NCBI GenBank assembly: GCA_035772405.1
Contig: JAYKKM010000351.1
Coordinates: 1,163,501 to 1,227,500 of the forward strand
Source: Chrysogorgia sp. JL179-B06
Lineage: Eukaryota; Cnidaria; Anthozoa; Scleralcyonacea; Chrysogorgiidae
Direction: 5' to 3'
DNA length: 64,000 nucleotides
Translations under genes and position numbers: made by a program
Shown here: positions 50,216-61,470 of the stretch, one piece after another
Layout: each line of letters opens with the position of its first letter
Position numbering within the stretch: the first letter of the stretch is position 1
Notes under the pieces: generated by a model
What the model saw: the letters and a program-made list of their open reading frames with translations, nothing else
The model's database searches: none
What the model was told of the DNA's origin: nothing

Positions 50216-50420
50216 GCTCGATATAGACTTGACAAAAATAAATACGGTCCTGGGGGGGGGGGGGGGTGGTGGGTGTATGTAATAACTATGCCTCATACCC
50301 CAGGGGCACTTCCTAAGGTTTGACTGAGTAAGAGGACCAATCCCCCTGGGTCCTCGGGGGTCGACCCCAGGGGGAAGCCGCTGATAGATGCATAAGTGGA
50401 ACGAGAGCATGATGAAAGCG
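50216..50420. other. GC-rich patch with poly-G, no gene
   Basis: A 14-15-base G run at ~50252 and a palindromic GGGGTCGACCCCAGGGGG segment at ~50355. It is intronic and codes for nothing supported. Confidence 0.4.
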
Positions 50421-50760
50421 CGCTAGTCCTTCCACTTTGAAGAAAATTTCCTTTCGAAAGGCTTGCGATTATTTTACAGTAAACGTCCTGTATCAGATTA
50501 CGTAAATGTATCATTTTTTGTTGAATTGAGGAGGAAAATAAAAAATTAACTTGCCAAAGTTCAATTCCGCGATGTAAACAAAATTCCGCGATTTTTGGAC
50601 GATTCCGCGAAATCGCAGCAGCGCGGAATAACAGAATGCCTGCTTCGTTGACTTAAAAACAATGCTTGTTTTTGTTTAAATAAATATGAAGAATTAACGA
50701 ACATAAGTTAATAGTTTCTACTAAGATGTCCTCGTCTACTAAAGACGCCCTCTCTATATA

Positions 50761-50896
50761 CAGTGCGTCCCCGCATATAAGAAACTAAGTTTTTCCTTTG
50801 CAGGCTGGCCCAGTTTCTTATAATAGCAACTATAGTTCAACTAATAGCAGGCTGCAGTTTCTTATATGTCAGTTTCTTATATGCGGGGATGCACTG
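50761..50896. mobile_element. Mariner-type MITE
   Basis: Terminal inverted repeats beginning CAGTGCGTCCCCGCATATAA and ending with the complement (one mismatch) are flanked by TA on both sides, the Tc1/mariner target duplication. The 136-bp element ends only 38 bp upstream of AGGF1 exon 3. Confidence 0.8.
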
Positions 50897-50934
50897 TATA
50901 CCTTTTACATTAGCTGTTGTATTTTCTATTTTAG

Positions 50935-50967
50935 GATATTGCATCTTCTATCCGAGAGGCAGCAAAG
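50935..50967 (+). CDS. AGGF1: AGGF1-like gene, exon 3 (33-bp microexon)
   Basis: Bounded by TTCTATTTTAG and AAAG|GTACAG, it encodes DIASSIREAAK in phase 0-0. This is nearly the same peptide as the start of exon 4 (DIATSIREAAQ) with diverged codons, which points to an old exon duplication under protein-level constraint. A stop follows shortly if the donor is not used. Its use could be alternative. Confidence 0.6.
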
Positions 50968-51041
50968 GTACAGTATGAGTGAAATCTACTACCACGGCCT
51001 AAGTTGCTCCATTATTTGCTCTTGATGTATTTAATTGCTAA

Positions 51042-52887
51042 TAGGAAGACACAGAGTTCGGTCGAAACATTGCAGCTATAGGAAGAGACAGAGTTCGGTC
51101 GAAACATTGCAGCTAGGAAGAGACAGAGTTCGGTCGAAACATTGCAGCTATAGGAAGACACAAAGTTCGGTCGAAACATTGCAGCTAGGAAGAGACAGAG
51201 TTCGGTCGAAACATTGCAGCTATAGGAAGACACAGAGTTCGGTCGAAACATTGCAGTATAGGAAGAGACAGAGTTCGGTCGAAACATTGCAGCTAGGAAG
51301 AGACAGAGTTCGGTCGAAACATTGCAGCTAGGAAGACACAGAGTTCGGTCGAAACATTGCAGCTAGGAAGAGACAGAGTTCGGTCGAAACATTGCAGCTA
51401 TAGGAAGACACAGAGTTCGGTCGAAACATTGTAGCTATAGGAAGACACAGAGTTCGGTTGAAACATTGTAGCTAGGAAGAGACAGAGTTCGGTCGAAACA
51501 TTGTAGCTATAGGAAGAGACAGAGTTCGGTCGAAACATTGCAGCTAGGAAGACACAGAGTTCGGTTGAAACATTGTAGCTAGGAAGAGACAGAGTTCGGT
51601 CGAAACATTGCAGCTATAGGAAGAGACAGTTCGGTCGAAACATTGCAGCTATAGGAAGACACAGAGTTCGGTCGAAACATTGTAGCTATAGGAAGACACA
51701 GAGTTCGGTCGAAACATTGTAGCTATAGGAAGACACAGAGTTCGGTTGAAACATTGTAGCTAGGAAGAGACAGAGTTCGGTCGAAACATTGTAGCTATAG
51801 GAAGAGACAGAGTTCGGTCGAAACATTGCAGCTAGGAAGACACAGAGTTCGGTTGAAACATTGTAGCTAGGAAGAGACAGAGTTCGGTCGAAACATTGTA
51901 GCTATAGGAAGAGACAGAGTTCGGTCGAAACATTGCAGCTATAGGAAGAGACAGAGTTCGGTCGAAACATTGTAGCTAGGAAGACACAGAGTTCGGTCGA
52001 AACATTGCAGCTATAGGAAGAGACAGAGTTCGGTCGAAACATTGCAGCTATAGGAAGACACAGAGTTCGGTCGAAACATTGTAGCTAGGAAGACACAGAG
52101 TTCGGTCGAAACATTGCAGCTATAGGAAGACACAGAGTTCGGTCGAAACATTGCAGCTATAGGAAGACACAGAGTTCGGTCGAAACATTGTAGCTAGGAA
52201 GACACAGAGTTCGGTTGAAACATTGTAGCTAGGAAGAGACAGAGTTCGGTCGAAACATTGCAGCTATAGGAAGAGACAGAGTTCGGTCGAAACATTATAG
52301 CTAGGAAGAGACAGAGTTCGGTCGAAACATTGCAGCTAGGAAGAGATAGAGTTCGCCGGGACGAAACATTGTAGCTATAGGAAGACACAGAGTTCGGTCG
52401 AAACATTGCAGCTATAGGAAGAGACAGAGTTCGGTCGAAACATTGCAGCTATAGGAAGACACAGAGTTCGGTCGAAACATTGCAGCTATAGGAAGAGACA
52501 GAGTTCGGTCGAAACATTGTAGCTACAGTAGGAAGAAACATTGTAGCTAGGAAGACACAGAGTTCGGTCGAGACATTGCAGCTAGGAAGAGATAGAGTTC
52601 GGTCGAAACATTGCAGCTAGGAAGACACAGAGTTCGGCCGAAACATTGCAGCTAGGAAGAGATAGAGTTCGGTCGAAACATTGTAGCTAGGAAGAAACAT
52701 TGTAGCTAGGAAGACACAGAGTTCGGTCGAAACATTGCAGCTAGGAAGAGATAGAGTTCGGTCGAAACATTGCAGCTGGAAGAGACACAGTTCGGCCGAA
52801 ACATTGTAGCTAGGAAGAAACATTGTAGCTAGGAAGAAACATTGTAGCTAGGAAGACACAGAGTTCGGTCGAAACATTGCAGCTAGG
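51042..52887. repeat. Satellite array, ~36-bp units (AGGAAGACACAGAGTTCGGTCGAAACATTGCAGCTAT)
   Basis: About fifty units alternate between GACACAGAG and GAGACAGAG variants, with or without a TAT spacer after AGCTA and with CGCC or deletion variants toward the right end. It lies in AGGF1 intron 3, 75 bp after exon 3. Open frames through it are artefacts of the repeat. Confidence 0.95.
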
Positions 52888-53049
52888 TCGTGCATTAGAT
52901 TAATCGATAAGATAAAAGATAATTACCATGAGTCGATAATTTAGGAAAACGAGGTATGAAGCAAACTGTGATGATGAACATCTTGTCAACTCCAGATTCG
53001 AGTTAAGAAAAAAACAAGATGATTATGAAATGTAGCATTTCAACCATTT

Positions 53050-53497
53050 TACTTAAAGTTTGGGGATTTTACGTATTTGCAATCTTTGGACTCTCTTGAG
53101 AAGAATTGTCGTGCGAAAATGTCATCTTCATCTCTTTCCCCCCTGCTAAAGTGATGTATTATTCACAGGAAATGACGTCATTAAGCAGGGACACGCAAAA
53201 ACATTGCACAGTGATTCAGCAGTGAAATACTAAGAAAGTTTGGGAATTGAGCGAATTTTGTCTAAATAGGTCATGTGTTTAAAGTTCAGAGCCAAACTTT
53301 CTTTGTATTTCACTGTTGAGTTACTGTGCAATGACTTCGAGTGTCGCTGCTTGGACGTCATTTCCTGTGAATAGTAAATCAACTTTAGCAGGAAAAACGC
53401 ATAAAGATGAATTAGATATATTATATTATATTATATTACACTTCTTCTTGGTAGAACCCAAAGAATACGAATATGTAAAATCCCCAAACCCCGGATA
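53050..53497. repeat. ~450-bp foldback element
   Basis: The outer arms (GTTTGGGGATTTTACGTATT and its complement near 53475), AAGATGA-CTGCTAAAG blocks, GGAAATGACGTC and GTGAAATACTAAGAAAG pair around a centre near 53265. It contains paired TGACGTCA-like sites. Probably a MITE. Confidence 0.7.
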
Positions 53498-53884
53498 GGC
53501 ACTTTAATCGTTATCGGCAAATGACATCAGTATTAAACTTAAATGTTTATCTACTGACATGCGTTTTTAGGAAAGAAAAAGTAAAATTAATTCCTTCGCC
53601 CGGATGGCGCTTTGGTGTACGCACGGGTGGACGTCCGGGTGGATATCCTTTTTGTTGCCATGTTAACCAAAGGTTACGATGTTAAAGAGTTACACTCGGG
53701 ATACGGTTAATGGTTAGGATTTATAAGGTTTGTGATTGCGACGTCCTGAATATGCAACGGTTTTTTTGGTGCGTTAAATTTGGCGTTCAATTTAAATTTA
53801 CGCGAGCGCCAAGAACCGCCTTTTCCGCGGACGGTGTATTTTGCGGAATGGCGGAACGGCGGAATGATTAATACTTCTAACGAC

Positions 53885-54180
53885 CACCCCACCAATCACT
53901 TCCGACCGATCGTCGATGGATACCGACGACCTTCTGACAGATCCCGACCGCTTCGAGATGGCCTACGAAGACCTTCCGACCCCATCCGACCCACTTCCGA
54001 AATAGCTCCGACGGATTCCGAAGTTGTTCCGATAACGTCCGATGATGTTCCGACAGCTTCCGAAAAGGGGCCAAGCACTTCCGAAGTTGGACCGACCCTC
54101 CACGAAGACGTCCTGACCTTCCACGACCCCCTGTATCACTTCTCGACACCGAGTTCACCTTCCGAACCGTTTCCCCGTCG
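53885..54180. repeat. Degenerate repeat rich in TTCCGAC
   Basis: The heptamer TTCCGAC or CTTCCGA recurs about every 12-30 bp, giving Ser/Pro/Asp-rich open frames on both strands. It is a low-complexity region, not a gene. Confidence 0.6.
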
Positions 54181-54221
54181 TCCACCCAACAGTTCGATAG
54201 CGGCGTAGCAGATTAAAGAAA

Positions 54222-54395
54222 TACCTAATGGTTTCCGTGTTTGGATACTGTGATCCAAACACCCAGGAAGTTGCGAGACTGGAGAAAAGCGTAAAAAAAC
54301 ACGAGCCGCTAAGCGAGTGTTTTTTAGCTTTTGAAAGTCGAGCAACTTCCCAAGTGTTTGGATCACAGTATCCAAACACGGAAAAACCATTAGGT
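54222..54395. repeat. Palindromic foldback repeat with CCGCTAAGCGAG core
   Basis: The arms carrying CCTAATGGTTTCCGTGTTTG and TTGGATACTGTGATCCAAAC are mirrored, and the centre is ACACGAGCCGCTAAGCGAGTGT. It is the same design as at 2505-2649. Confidence 0.8.
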
Positions 54396-55045
54396 ATTTA
54401 TTTTATAAAATAAAATAATACAAGAGAACGAGCAGCAAAACTTAAGGAAATTTTTGGCGGGAAATTTCCGTGTTTGGATGGCCTGATCCAAACACGGGTA
54501 TTAACCAATCAGAGCCTGCGTAGCATACATGTTATTTTATAAAGCTTCGTCCTACACACCGGTGGGTGTGGTATTTCCACTGAAAATTATTTATTCAGTT
54601 TGTCAAATGCATGGGCTATTATCTAATTCAAGTAAAATAATTACCATGTAAGCAACTACGCTATACAAATTTCAAACAGCAAGCGGCGAGGGGTTGTTGC
54701 GTATACGTATTTCTAGTACAATATTATTAGTAACTTCATATACCTCGAGCAAATAATGGAGCAACTTAATAACTGTCTCACATACTGTATTGGGGACGTT
54801 GTGATGTAATACTGACAAACAACAGCGTTTTCACTTTCGCAGTAAAATTTTGTCATGTGCAAAATTGATTGAAATGTTATTAAAGACAAGTGCCTATGAA
54901 ATGAAAATTAAGTTTGTCTTTAAATGAACTCCTAAAATGATGAGGAATGGTAATTTAGCTCACGTCGTTCTTGAGACACTTAGACTTATGTGATATGCAA
55001 ATGAGATAACCTATATATGACGTCAAGATGTTTCTACATTTTTAG

Positions 55046-55693
55046 AATATTATTCAACAACCCTCTACCGACATATTATTCAACAACCTTCTACCGAATA
55101 ACCTATCAACAAAACTTGACCTTCCTTCTACTTCCTCTCCAGACATCGCCTGTCTTCCTTCAATTATTTCTTCAACCGAAGATTTTCCTCAAATCTCAAA
55201 TAATGATTATTCTGACTCTGTCCATTCCGATGATTCTGCTGATTTCGACATTGCTAATAACATTTTTCTTCCTTCTCCGTCGCCTCTTCCGGTTGATTGT
55301 GATGATCAGTCAATTGGTGCCCAATTTATGAACATCCCTGGATTCTGTCGCCTATGTAATGAACAAACCTCTTCCTACCTAACCGACTCTCATCTCCTCG
55401 AATGTCCTGATGTCAACCGCGACGCTATTGATGCCTTTCTTGACGAAATCTCCGAAAAAACATATGCCGACCCTGAAGACATCATCGTTGCCGCTAAAGC
55501 CTTCGCTAATTATAAGCTTTCTGAACATTCTATCCCTAATGACATTTATTCCGATTTAACCTCATACAGATATTTTACTCGTAAAATTGAACAGTTACTC
55601 GATGAACTTGCCACTGATGCTTTCTCTACTTTAAATTATCCAAATAACTCTGCACATTTTAATATTCTTAATTTTTCCGTGGATAAGAACTAA
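55046..55693 (+). CDS. Unknown ORF with zinc-knuckle-like motif inside the foldback element
   Basis: A 215-codon frame opens directly after a splice-acceptor-like CTACATTTTTAG and has its first ATG only at 55328. The N-terminal half is Ser/Pro/Asp-rich. Then comes GFCRLCNEQTSSYLTDSHLLECPD, a C-x2-C-x12-H-x4-C pattern like the finger at the end of some non-LTR reverse transcriptases, followed by a helical acidic C-terminus. It may be a captured gene or an exon of a transposon protein. Codon use is good, which argues against chance. Confidence 0.45.
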   Translation, partial: NIIQQPSTDILFNNLLPNNLSTKLDLPSTSSPDIACLPSIISSTEDFPQISNNDYSDSVHSDDSADFDIANNIFLPSPSPLPVDCDDQSIGAQFMNIPGFCRLCNEQTSSYLTDSHLLECPDVNRDAIDAFLDEISEKTYADPEDIIVAAKAFANYKLSEHSIPNDIYSDLTSYRYFTRKIEQLLDELATDAFSTLNYPNNSAHFNILNFSVDKN

Positions 55694-55814
55694 TTATTCA
55701 CGCTCACACATCTATTACTACACGTATCATATTTCTAACTCTTGCACAGTACCCTAACATTACATTGGAATAGCGATCCCAAATTAATTTACTATTTCTA
55801 ATTTCTTCATTTTC

Positions 55815-56335
55815 TAAAAATGTAGAAACATCTTTACGTAATATGTAGAAACATTTTGACGTCATATGTAGAAACATTTTGACTTCATATGTAGAAACAT
55901 TTTGACGTCATATGTAGAAACATTTTGACGTCATATGTAGAAACATTTTGACGTCATATGTAGAAACATTTTGACGTCATATGTAGAAACATTTTGACGT
56001 CATATGTAGAAACATTTTGACGTCATATGTAGAAACATATTGACGTCATATGTAGAAACATTTTGACGTCATATGTAGAAACATTTTGACGTCATATGTA
56101 GAAACATATTGACGTCATATGTAGAAACATTTTGACGTCATATGTAGAAACATTTTGACGTCATATGTAGAAACATTTTGACGTCATATGTAGAAACATT
56201 TTGACGTCATATGTAGAAACATTTTGACGTCATATGTAGAAACATTTTGACGTCATATGTAGAAACATCTTGACGTCATATGTAGAAACATCTTGACGTC
56301 ATATGTAGAAACATCTTGACGTCATATGTAAATAT
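55815..56335 (+). repeat. 23-bp tandem array with CRE motif, left part
   Basis: About 22 units of TATGTAGAAACATTTTGACGTCA. Each unit contains the palindromic CRE consensus TGACGTCA. The array is interrupted at ~56336 by a LINE and resumes at ~57040. Confidence 0.95.
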
Positions 56336-57038
56336 CATTTGTAAATCGGCCACTTTGGCTATCAGAAATATTGGCAAGATCAGGAAATATTTGAGTAAAA
56401 AGGACTGTGAGAAGTTGGTGCATGCATTCATAACATCAAAACTTGACAGCTGTAATAGCATCCTGTATGGCTTACCAGATACAGAATTGAGCAAGTTACA
56501 GCGAATTCAAAATACAGCTGCTAGACTTGTTGCAGGGATTAAAAAATCGGAGCATATCTCCCCTGCGCTACGTAATCTTCACTGGTTGCCGGTGAGATCA
56601 CGGATTGTTTTTAAGATACTAATAATTACTTTCAAGGCTTTGCATGGCCAGGCGCTTGTTTATATTACTGATTTGCTAACTAAATATAAACCTACTCGTA
56701 CTTTGAGATCATCTGACCAAAATCTGCTACTCGAGCCAAAATCCAAAACGGTGACTCATGGAGACAGAGCATTCTCGGTTGCAGCGCCAAAACTGTGGAA
56801 TTCATTACCACAGGAAATTAGAAGCTTTGAAATGTTAAGTAATTTCAAGTCTGCAGTTAAGACTTTTCTTTTTTTAAAATTAATAGTTATTGTTCATAGT
56901 GTTAATATATGTAGTAGGCCTCTTATAATGAAACTGTAATTAGTTTTAAAAGTTACTTTAAGAATATATATATTGTTGTAAGAGCATTGAGACTATTGTA
57001 TAATGCTCCTAATACGTCTTTATTATTATTATTATTAT
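56336..57038 (+). mobile_element. 5'-truncated CR1/L2-type LINE inserted in the 23-bp array
   Basis: An open frame to 56939 encodes the C-terminal part of the reverse transcriptase ORF, nearly identical in protein to the copy at 41998-43372 (LHWLPVRSRIVFKI, FSVAAPKLWNSLPQEIR). It is followed by the same 3' untranslated region ending in (ATT)n. The insertion splits the tandem array and is therefore younger than it. Confidence 0.9.
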
Positions 57039-57039
57039 T

Positions 57040-57262
57040 ATATGTAGAAACATCTTGACGTCATAAGTAGAAACGTTTTGACGTCATATTTAGAAACATT
57101 TTGACGTGATATGTAGAAACATTTGACGTCATATGTAGAAACATTTTGACGTCATATGTAGAAACATTTTGACGTCATATGTAGAAACATTTTTGACGTC
57201 ATATTTAGAAACGTTTTGATACCTGTATGTAGAAAAATGTAGAAACATTTTGACATCTGATC
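57040..57262 (+). repeat. 23-bp tandem array with CRE motif, right part
   Basis: Continuation of the array after the LINE: about eight more diverged units with single-base changes in some CREs. Confidence 0.9.
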
Positions 57263-57779
57263 ATACCTCATTTGCATATCACACAAGTCTAAATATATCA
57301 AGAACGACGTGAGATATGAAAGCGATCTAAATTACCATTCCTCGTTATTTTAGGAGTTCAGTTAAATAAGACAAACTTAATTTTCATTTCACATGCATTT
57401 TAAAAGGAAATAACACTTGTTCTCGACGTATTGGTGAAAAATTGCACTTGTGTTTTGCGAAACATTCATTTATACCACTCGTGTTATTTTTCATTGTCAT
57501 TGACAATTTATTAATGTCAAACAGTGTTATTTTCTCGATACAGCATACACGATTTATTATATAATCAGAACTTTCATCCTTTTCATACTGCATTGATGTA
57601 GTCCTGAGTTGGTTTCCACCAATTTTCTATAGTTTTACTAACGATGTATTTCACATATTAATGATATTTACTGGCAAGAAATGGGGGCTTGGTGTCCTGA
57701 TATTCATTCCCCTTGCTAATCTTTCTTAAAAAAAGCTCACGATAGCTTCTGTGATGTCACTGTTATAAATATATTTATA

Positions 57780-57900
57780 TGTAGTATTTAAAACACGAGA
57801 AGGAGCGTTTTATCATATTTAAAATGCGAGCGCGCAGCGCGAGCATTTTAGATATGATAAAACGCGAGTTCGAGTGTTTTAAATAGCTTCAAAAACAATT
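57780..57900. repeat. Palindromic foldback repeat with GCGAGCGCGCAGCGCGAGC core
   Basis: Arms including TATTTAAAACACGAGAAGGA and CGTTTTATCATATTTAAAATG pair around 57838. It is a further member of the palindrome family. Confidence 0.75.
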
Positions 57901-58162
57901 GATTGTAATCACTATAGGGAGTGTACTGGTTTTTATTTTCTATTAGAGGTAAATTGGGTTGATGTATGAAATGCAAATTAGCAGGAATTTTATATAAAGT
58001 TCGTAGAGACTTTATATAATTTTCACGCTGATTAGTATTCATAGATTTTATCAGGTATAAAAGCCTTGCGCGTGACTAAATACGGAAATGTGATTGGACA
58101 ATTTAGTTAATGAATATTAATGAGTTTTTGAAATATATTTATAATATTTCATCGGAAAATTA

Positions 58163-58236
58163 GTCTTGGACAGGGATGGAACCTGGAACCTTCTGATTGC
58201 CGGTCAGACGCTCTAACCATTGATTAACTGAGACTA
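58163..58236 (-). repeat. tRNA-derived SINE-like sequence
   Basis: On the minus strand: A box AATGGTTAGAGCG, five-pair anticodon stem TCTGA/TCAGA around CCGGCAA (position 34-36 GGC, but U33 is C), and T-arm GGTTCCAGGTTCCATCC. The acceptor stem is imperfect. It is probably a SINE or a decayed tRNA-like copy; it shares the sequence with 45112-45188. Confidence 0.55.
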
Positions 58237-58794
58237 CAATATATAACAATAAATGATGTACTGGTTTGACGGATACATGTATATACTGCCCTATGTGACA
58301 GTCGCTATATATCAGTAACGATTGGGTGTGTTATTTCAAAACGCCCATGCAGTTCAAATTTGTCTATTAAGTCATAATTTTGCTCCCAACTGTAACAATT
58401 CAGGCCTGGATATTAGTGCCGGTCATCGGACATTGTCCTGCGATTGTCAGTTTTTGGCCGGGATGTGGATGTTGTTGGTGGACATCGTCAGGTATAATAT
58501 TTTCTCTAATCGTGCCCGATTAATTTCGAAGTAGATAAACAGTTTTTTTTGCGAATAGTATGACGTTTTTGCGTAATATAATCCCCTCTCAAACTACACA
58601 GTGTTTGGCATGAACTCCTAACACCTTTCACTAGCTCAGTCAGTTTGTTTTCACAAAGAAAATGTTCTTTAACTCAAGAAGAGTTTTTACTGTAAAGGTT
58701 CCTACGTTAAGCGGTTGAAGTCACTGTACCGTCTCGAATTATAATAATCCACAATATTTTCTGTCAAAATGCTTGCACTACAGTATACCAAACT

Positions 58795-59278
58795 GTACTT
58801 TAAAGGACATTGGCAAATAATATGAAATAATTACTCGTAAAATGATAGAGTAACACCTTTTACACCTTTTACAACTTTTGCGTATTTTACTTCGTTTTTG
58901 AAATATTTCAGTTTGTTAGATATGTAAATGAGATGGTCTCTGACTTCAGGTGCAGGGTAGAGAATGTTTACTCATTAAAAAAGTCTTATATCTCAGTGAT
59001 TGCTAAGTTTGCAACGTTCATCATCACGAGGAGTTATTATACGCACATTTTCAAGTAAATTTGTGGAACAAACTTGAAGATGTAACTAATATTTTAATGA
59101 GTGAAAATTCTCTACCCTGCACCTGACGTCAGAGACCATCTCATTTACATATAAGACAAACTGAAATATTTCAAAAACGAAGTAAAATATGGAAAAGTTG
59201 TAAAAGGTGTTACTCTATCATTTTACGAGTTCTTTCATATTAGACAGACTTAATTTGTGTTGCTAATGTCCTTTAAGA
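58795..59278. repeat. ~480-bp foldback element
   Basis: AAAGGACATTGGCAAATAA, AAAATGATAGAGTAACACCT, GAAATATTTCAGTTTGT and ATGAGATGGTCTCTGAC with GTGCAGGGTAGAGAAT are mirrored around ~59035. It is non-coding and MITE-like. Confidence 0.75.
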
Positions 59279-59984
59279 TTCTTTCACACACTCAACAGAA
59301 ATCGTTGATGTTTAAAGATTTTGGTTTTGACCATTTTGACATATTTCTTCCGTGTTTCCGCGGACATCTTCTGTGCCTATATAGACTAAATATACAAACG
59401 CAAAAATTTATCGCAAACTGCCATGGAAATTAATTGACATATATGATTGGACGAAGCAGTTAATAGATCATTAAACTATGCGCATGTATAATTGAAATGT
59501 AATAGCAGGGAGTGATGAAAGTTACCAGGGCTTGTTGAAAGGCTCTCCTTCCCCTCCCCATTCCCCACCCGTTTCTTCCCCCGAGGGCCACTCTCCCCCA
59601 ATAATAGCTTGCATTACAGGATAGTCTTCATTTTCAAACACCTTGTTTTCTATAATAGTATACGTCAAAAAATAGAATGCCCGGGAAAAAAGATATGTCT
59701 TGACATCGACAGCTTCCAAAATCTTAAATCAAGGCTTACAGTTAGTGAGTTCTCCATCTGCATGACAAAATGTAAAAACACACCAATAATTACGATGTAC
59801 CGTGACTGCCATTTATATAAGTCACATAATCAAACCCAAGCACATACGTCTCACCGTGTTTGGGACTTTTTTGAGGATTCGAGCTTAAAGTGCCCCTGCG
59901 ACGAAATATCGCATTACTTTTCCTGGTATTTTTTGTTACAGAACATCATTTTAGGTTAATTTGCCAAAAAATGAACAACAAACA

Positions 59985-60400
59985 TTCTATCACAAGAAAT
60001 TTAACCTTCAAAGTCGGCCAAATTTTGTCCGCCATTGCTCAAAACTTGTTCGAGACGAGCCCGCGATTCAACAGCAGAGTATGGGATTGTGACGTCAGAC
60101 TCGACACGTGACAAAGCTTTATGGAAATTTACGACAAGTTATAATGAAAAGTTTCCCCAAGTAGCCATATTCATACACAACTAGCCACGTGTTGAGTCTT
60201 TGACGTCACTTTCTCTAATCGCAACTTAAGCGTCCGGAACATGTTCGAGTAATGGCGACCGTATAAAAACAGTCTGAAAAGGCGACTTCCCATGCTTGCA
60301 ATTGCTTGAAATTTGGCAAGTCAAGTAAGAACACCATGCTGTTTGCAAATATGTAAAAATTCAGGATTCGAAAAATTTGATCAACAGGCACTTTAAGAAA
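59985..60400 (-). repeat. Dispersed repeat, inverted partner of 40190-40600
   Basis: Reverse complement of the repeat upstream of AGGF1 exon 1, with moderate divergence. The pair flanks most of the gene's 5' half in opposite orientations. Confidence 0.75.
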
Positions 60401-60459
60401 CGTAAAATATATCAATAATTATAATTTCTACAATAACATAATGGTTTTGTACTACAGTT

Positions 60460-61445
60460 GTAGTTTAAAGTGTTTATGAAGCGAATATTAAGTTATTTAG
60501 ATGAACGTCTAGAACTCGTAATTTAGAACTCACTCATATCTCACTTCGTTCTTGAGATATTTAGACTTTTGTGATATGAATAACCACCGACGTCACCAGG
60601 TTTTTACACGTTTTTAGAAAATCAGGTATATCTTTGAGATTATTCGACAAAATCACTTGAAACTTTGCACATTACGAAACTTGAAACTTAACATCATTAC
60701 ACCAAATGCCAATTTAATTTACTATATTTCTAATTACTTCATTTACTGAAAATTTGCAAACCTCCTGACGTCGGTGGTTATTCATTTTTATTATATGGCA
60801 CAAGCTACTTCCGGTAAAATTGCGTGCTCTGATTGGCTGAGACACGTCACGTGCCGGTCCGTTATTTCCCGTAATGGACCGGTCCGGATTACGGATTTTG
60901 TCAGCCATTTTGTTTACAAAGGAGCGAACAAGGATAGGAAACTTTGAAAAGCAGCAAAAATTGAACGAATTTAGTAAATTAAGCACTAAATCATGTACGA
61001 GTCGGACGATGAACAATCTAAATGAGAGTCTTACTATCATGAAAGCAATAGAAGAACAAGAACAAGATTGAAAATGACGATTCTGTCACTCAAAACGTAT
61101 GTAAAGTATGTTGTTTAAAAAATCCATGCCATATAATAAACCTCTTATTAACCTCGACCGCTTGGTCATTACTGGAAAATATCAGACCTCGGTCTTTTAT
61201 GTACGAACCTCGCCCTACGGGCTCGGTCCGTACTATCAAGACCTTGGTCTGATATTTTCCCGTAATGACCGCGCTCTCGGTTAATAAGAAGTTAGTATAT
61301 CACAAAAGTCTAAGTATCGCAATAACGACGTAAAATATGAAAGAGTTCTAAATTACCATTCCTCCTTATTTTAGGAGTTCGTCCAAATACCTAAAACTTA
61401 ATTTTCGTTTCATAAACACTTCAAGAGTATCTTCTATAAACTGTC
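60460..61445. mobile_element. Foldback element with ends related to 54885-57395
   Basis: GTGTTTATGAAGCGAATATT at ~60470 returns as its complement near 61430, and TTCTTGAGATATTTAGACTT also pairs. Inside are CCGACGTCA-type sites and a palindrome at 61140-61292 (ATATCAGACC and its complement around CGCCCTACGGGCTCG). No coding frame is supported. Confidence 0.65.
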
Positions 61446-61470
61446 TACCATTTTATCGATCTTAATTTAG

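Larger units (their letters stand above)
54885..57395. mobile_element. Large foldback element with ~150-bp inverted ends
   Basis: 54885-55045 and 57225-57395 are inverted copies: ATTAAGTTTGTCTT, TCCTAAAATGATGAGGAATGG and TCGTTCTTGAGACACTTAGAC recur as complements. Between them lie a 215-codon frame, a CRE-bearing 23-bp tandem array and a LINE inserted in that array. Related ends bound 60460-61445. The class of transposon is not clear. Confidence 0.65.

Noticed and set aside
51012..52823. Cys/Ser-rich repeated open frames and a CRISPR-like regular spacing
   Set aside because: This is a head-to-tail satellite without unique spacers; the frames are repeat artefacts and CRISPR arrays are not expected in an animal genome.
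53780..54208. 142-codon Ser/Pro/Asp-rich frame
   Set aside because: It arises from degenerate TTCCGA repeats; frames are open on both strands and no domain is seen.
58163..58236. Functional tRNA-Ala gene
   Set aside because: The anticodon loop lacks U33 and the acceptor stem has mismatches; a sister copy at 45112 indicates a SINE family.
60714..61071. Two overlapping frames of 65-108 codons on opposite strands
   Set aside because: They lie inside a foldback element, mirror each other and lack supporting features.
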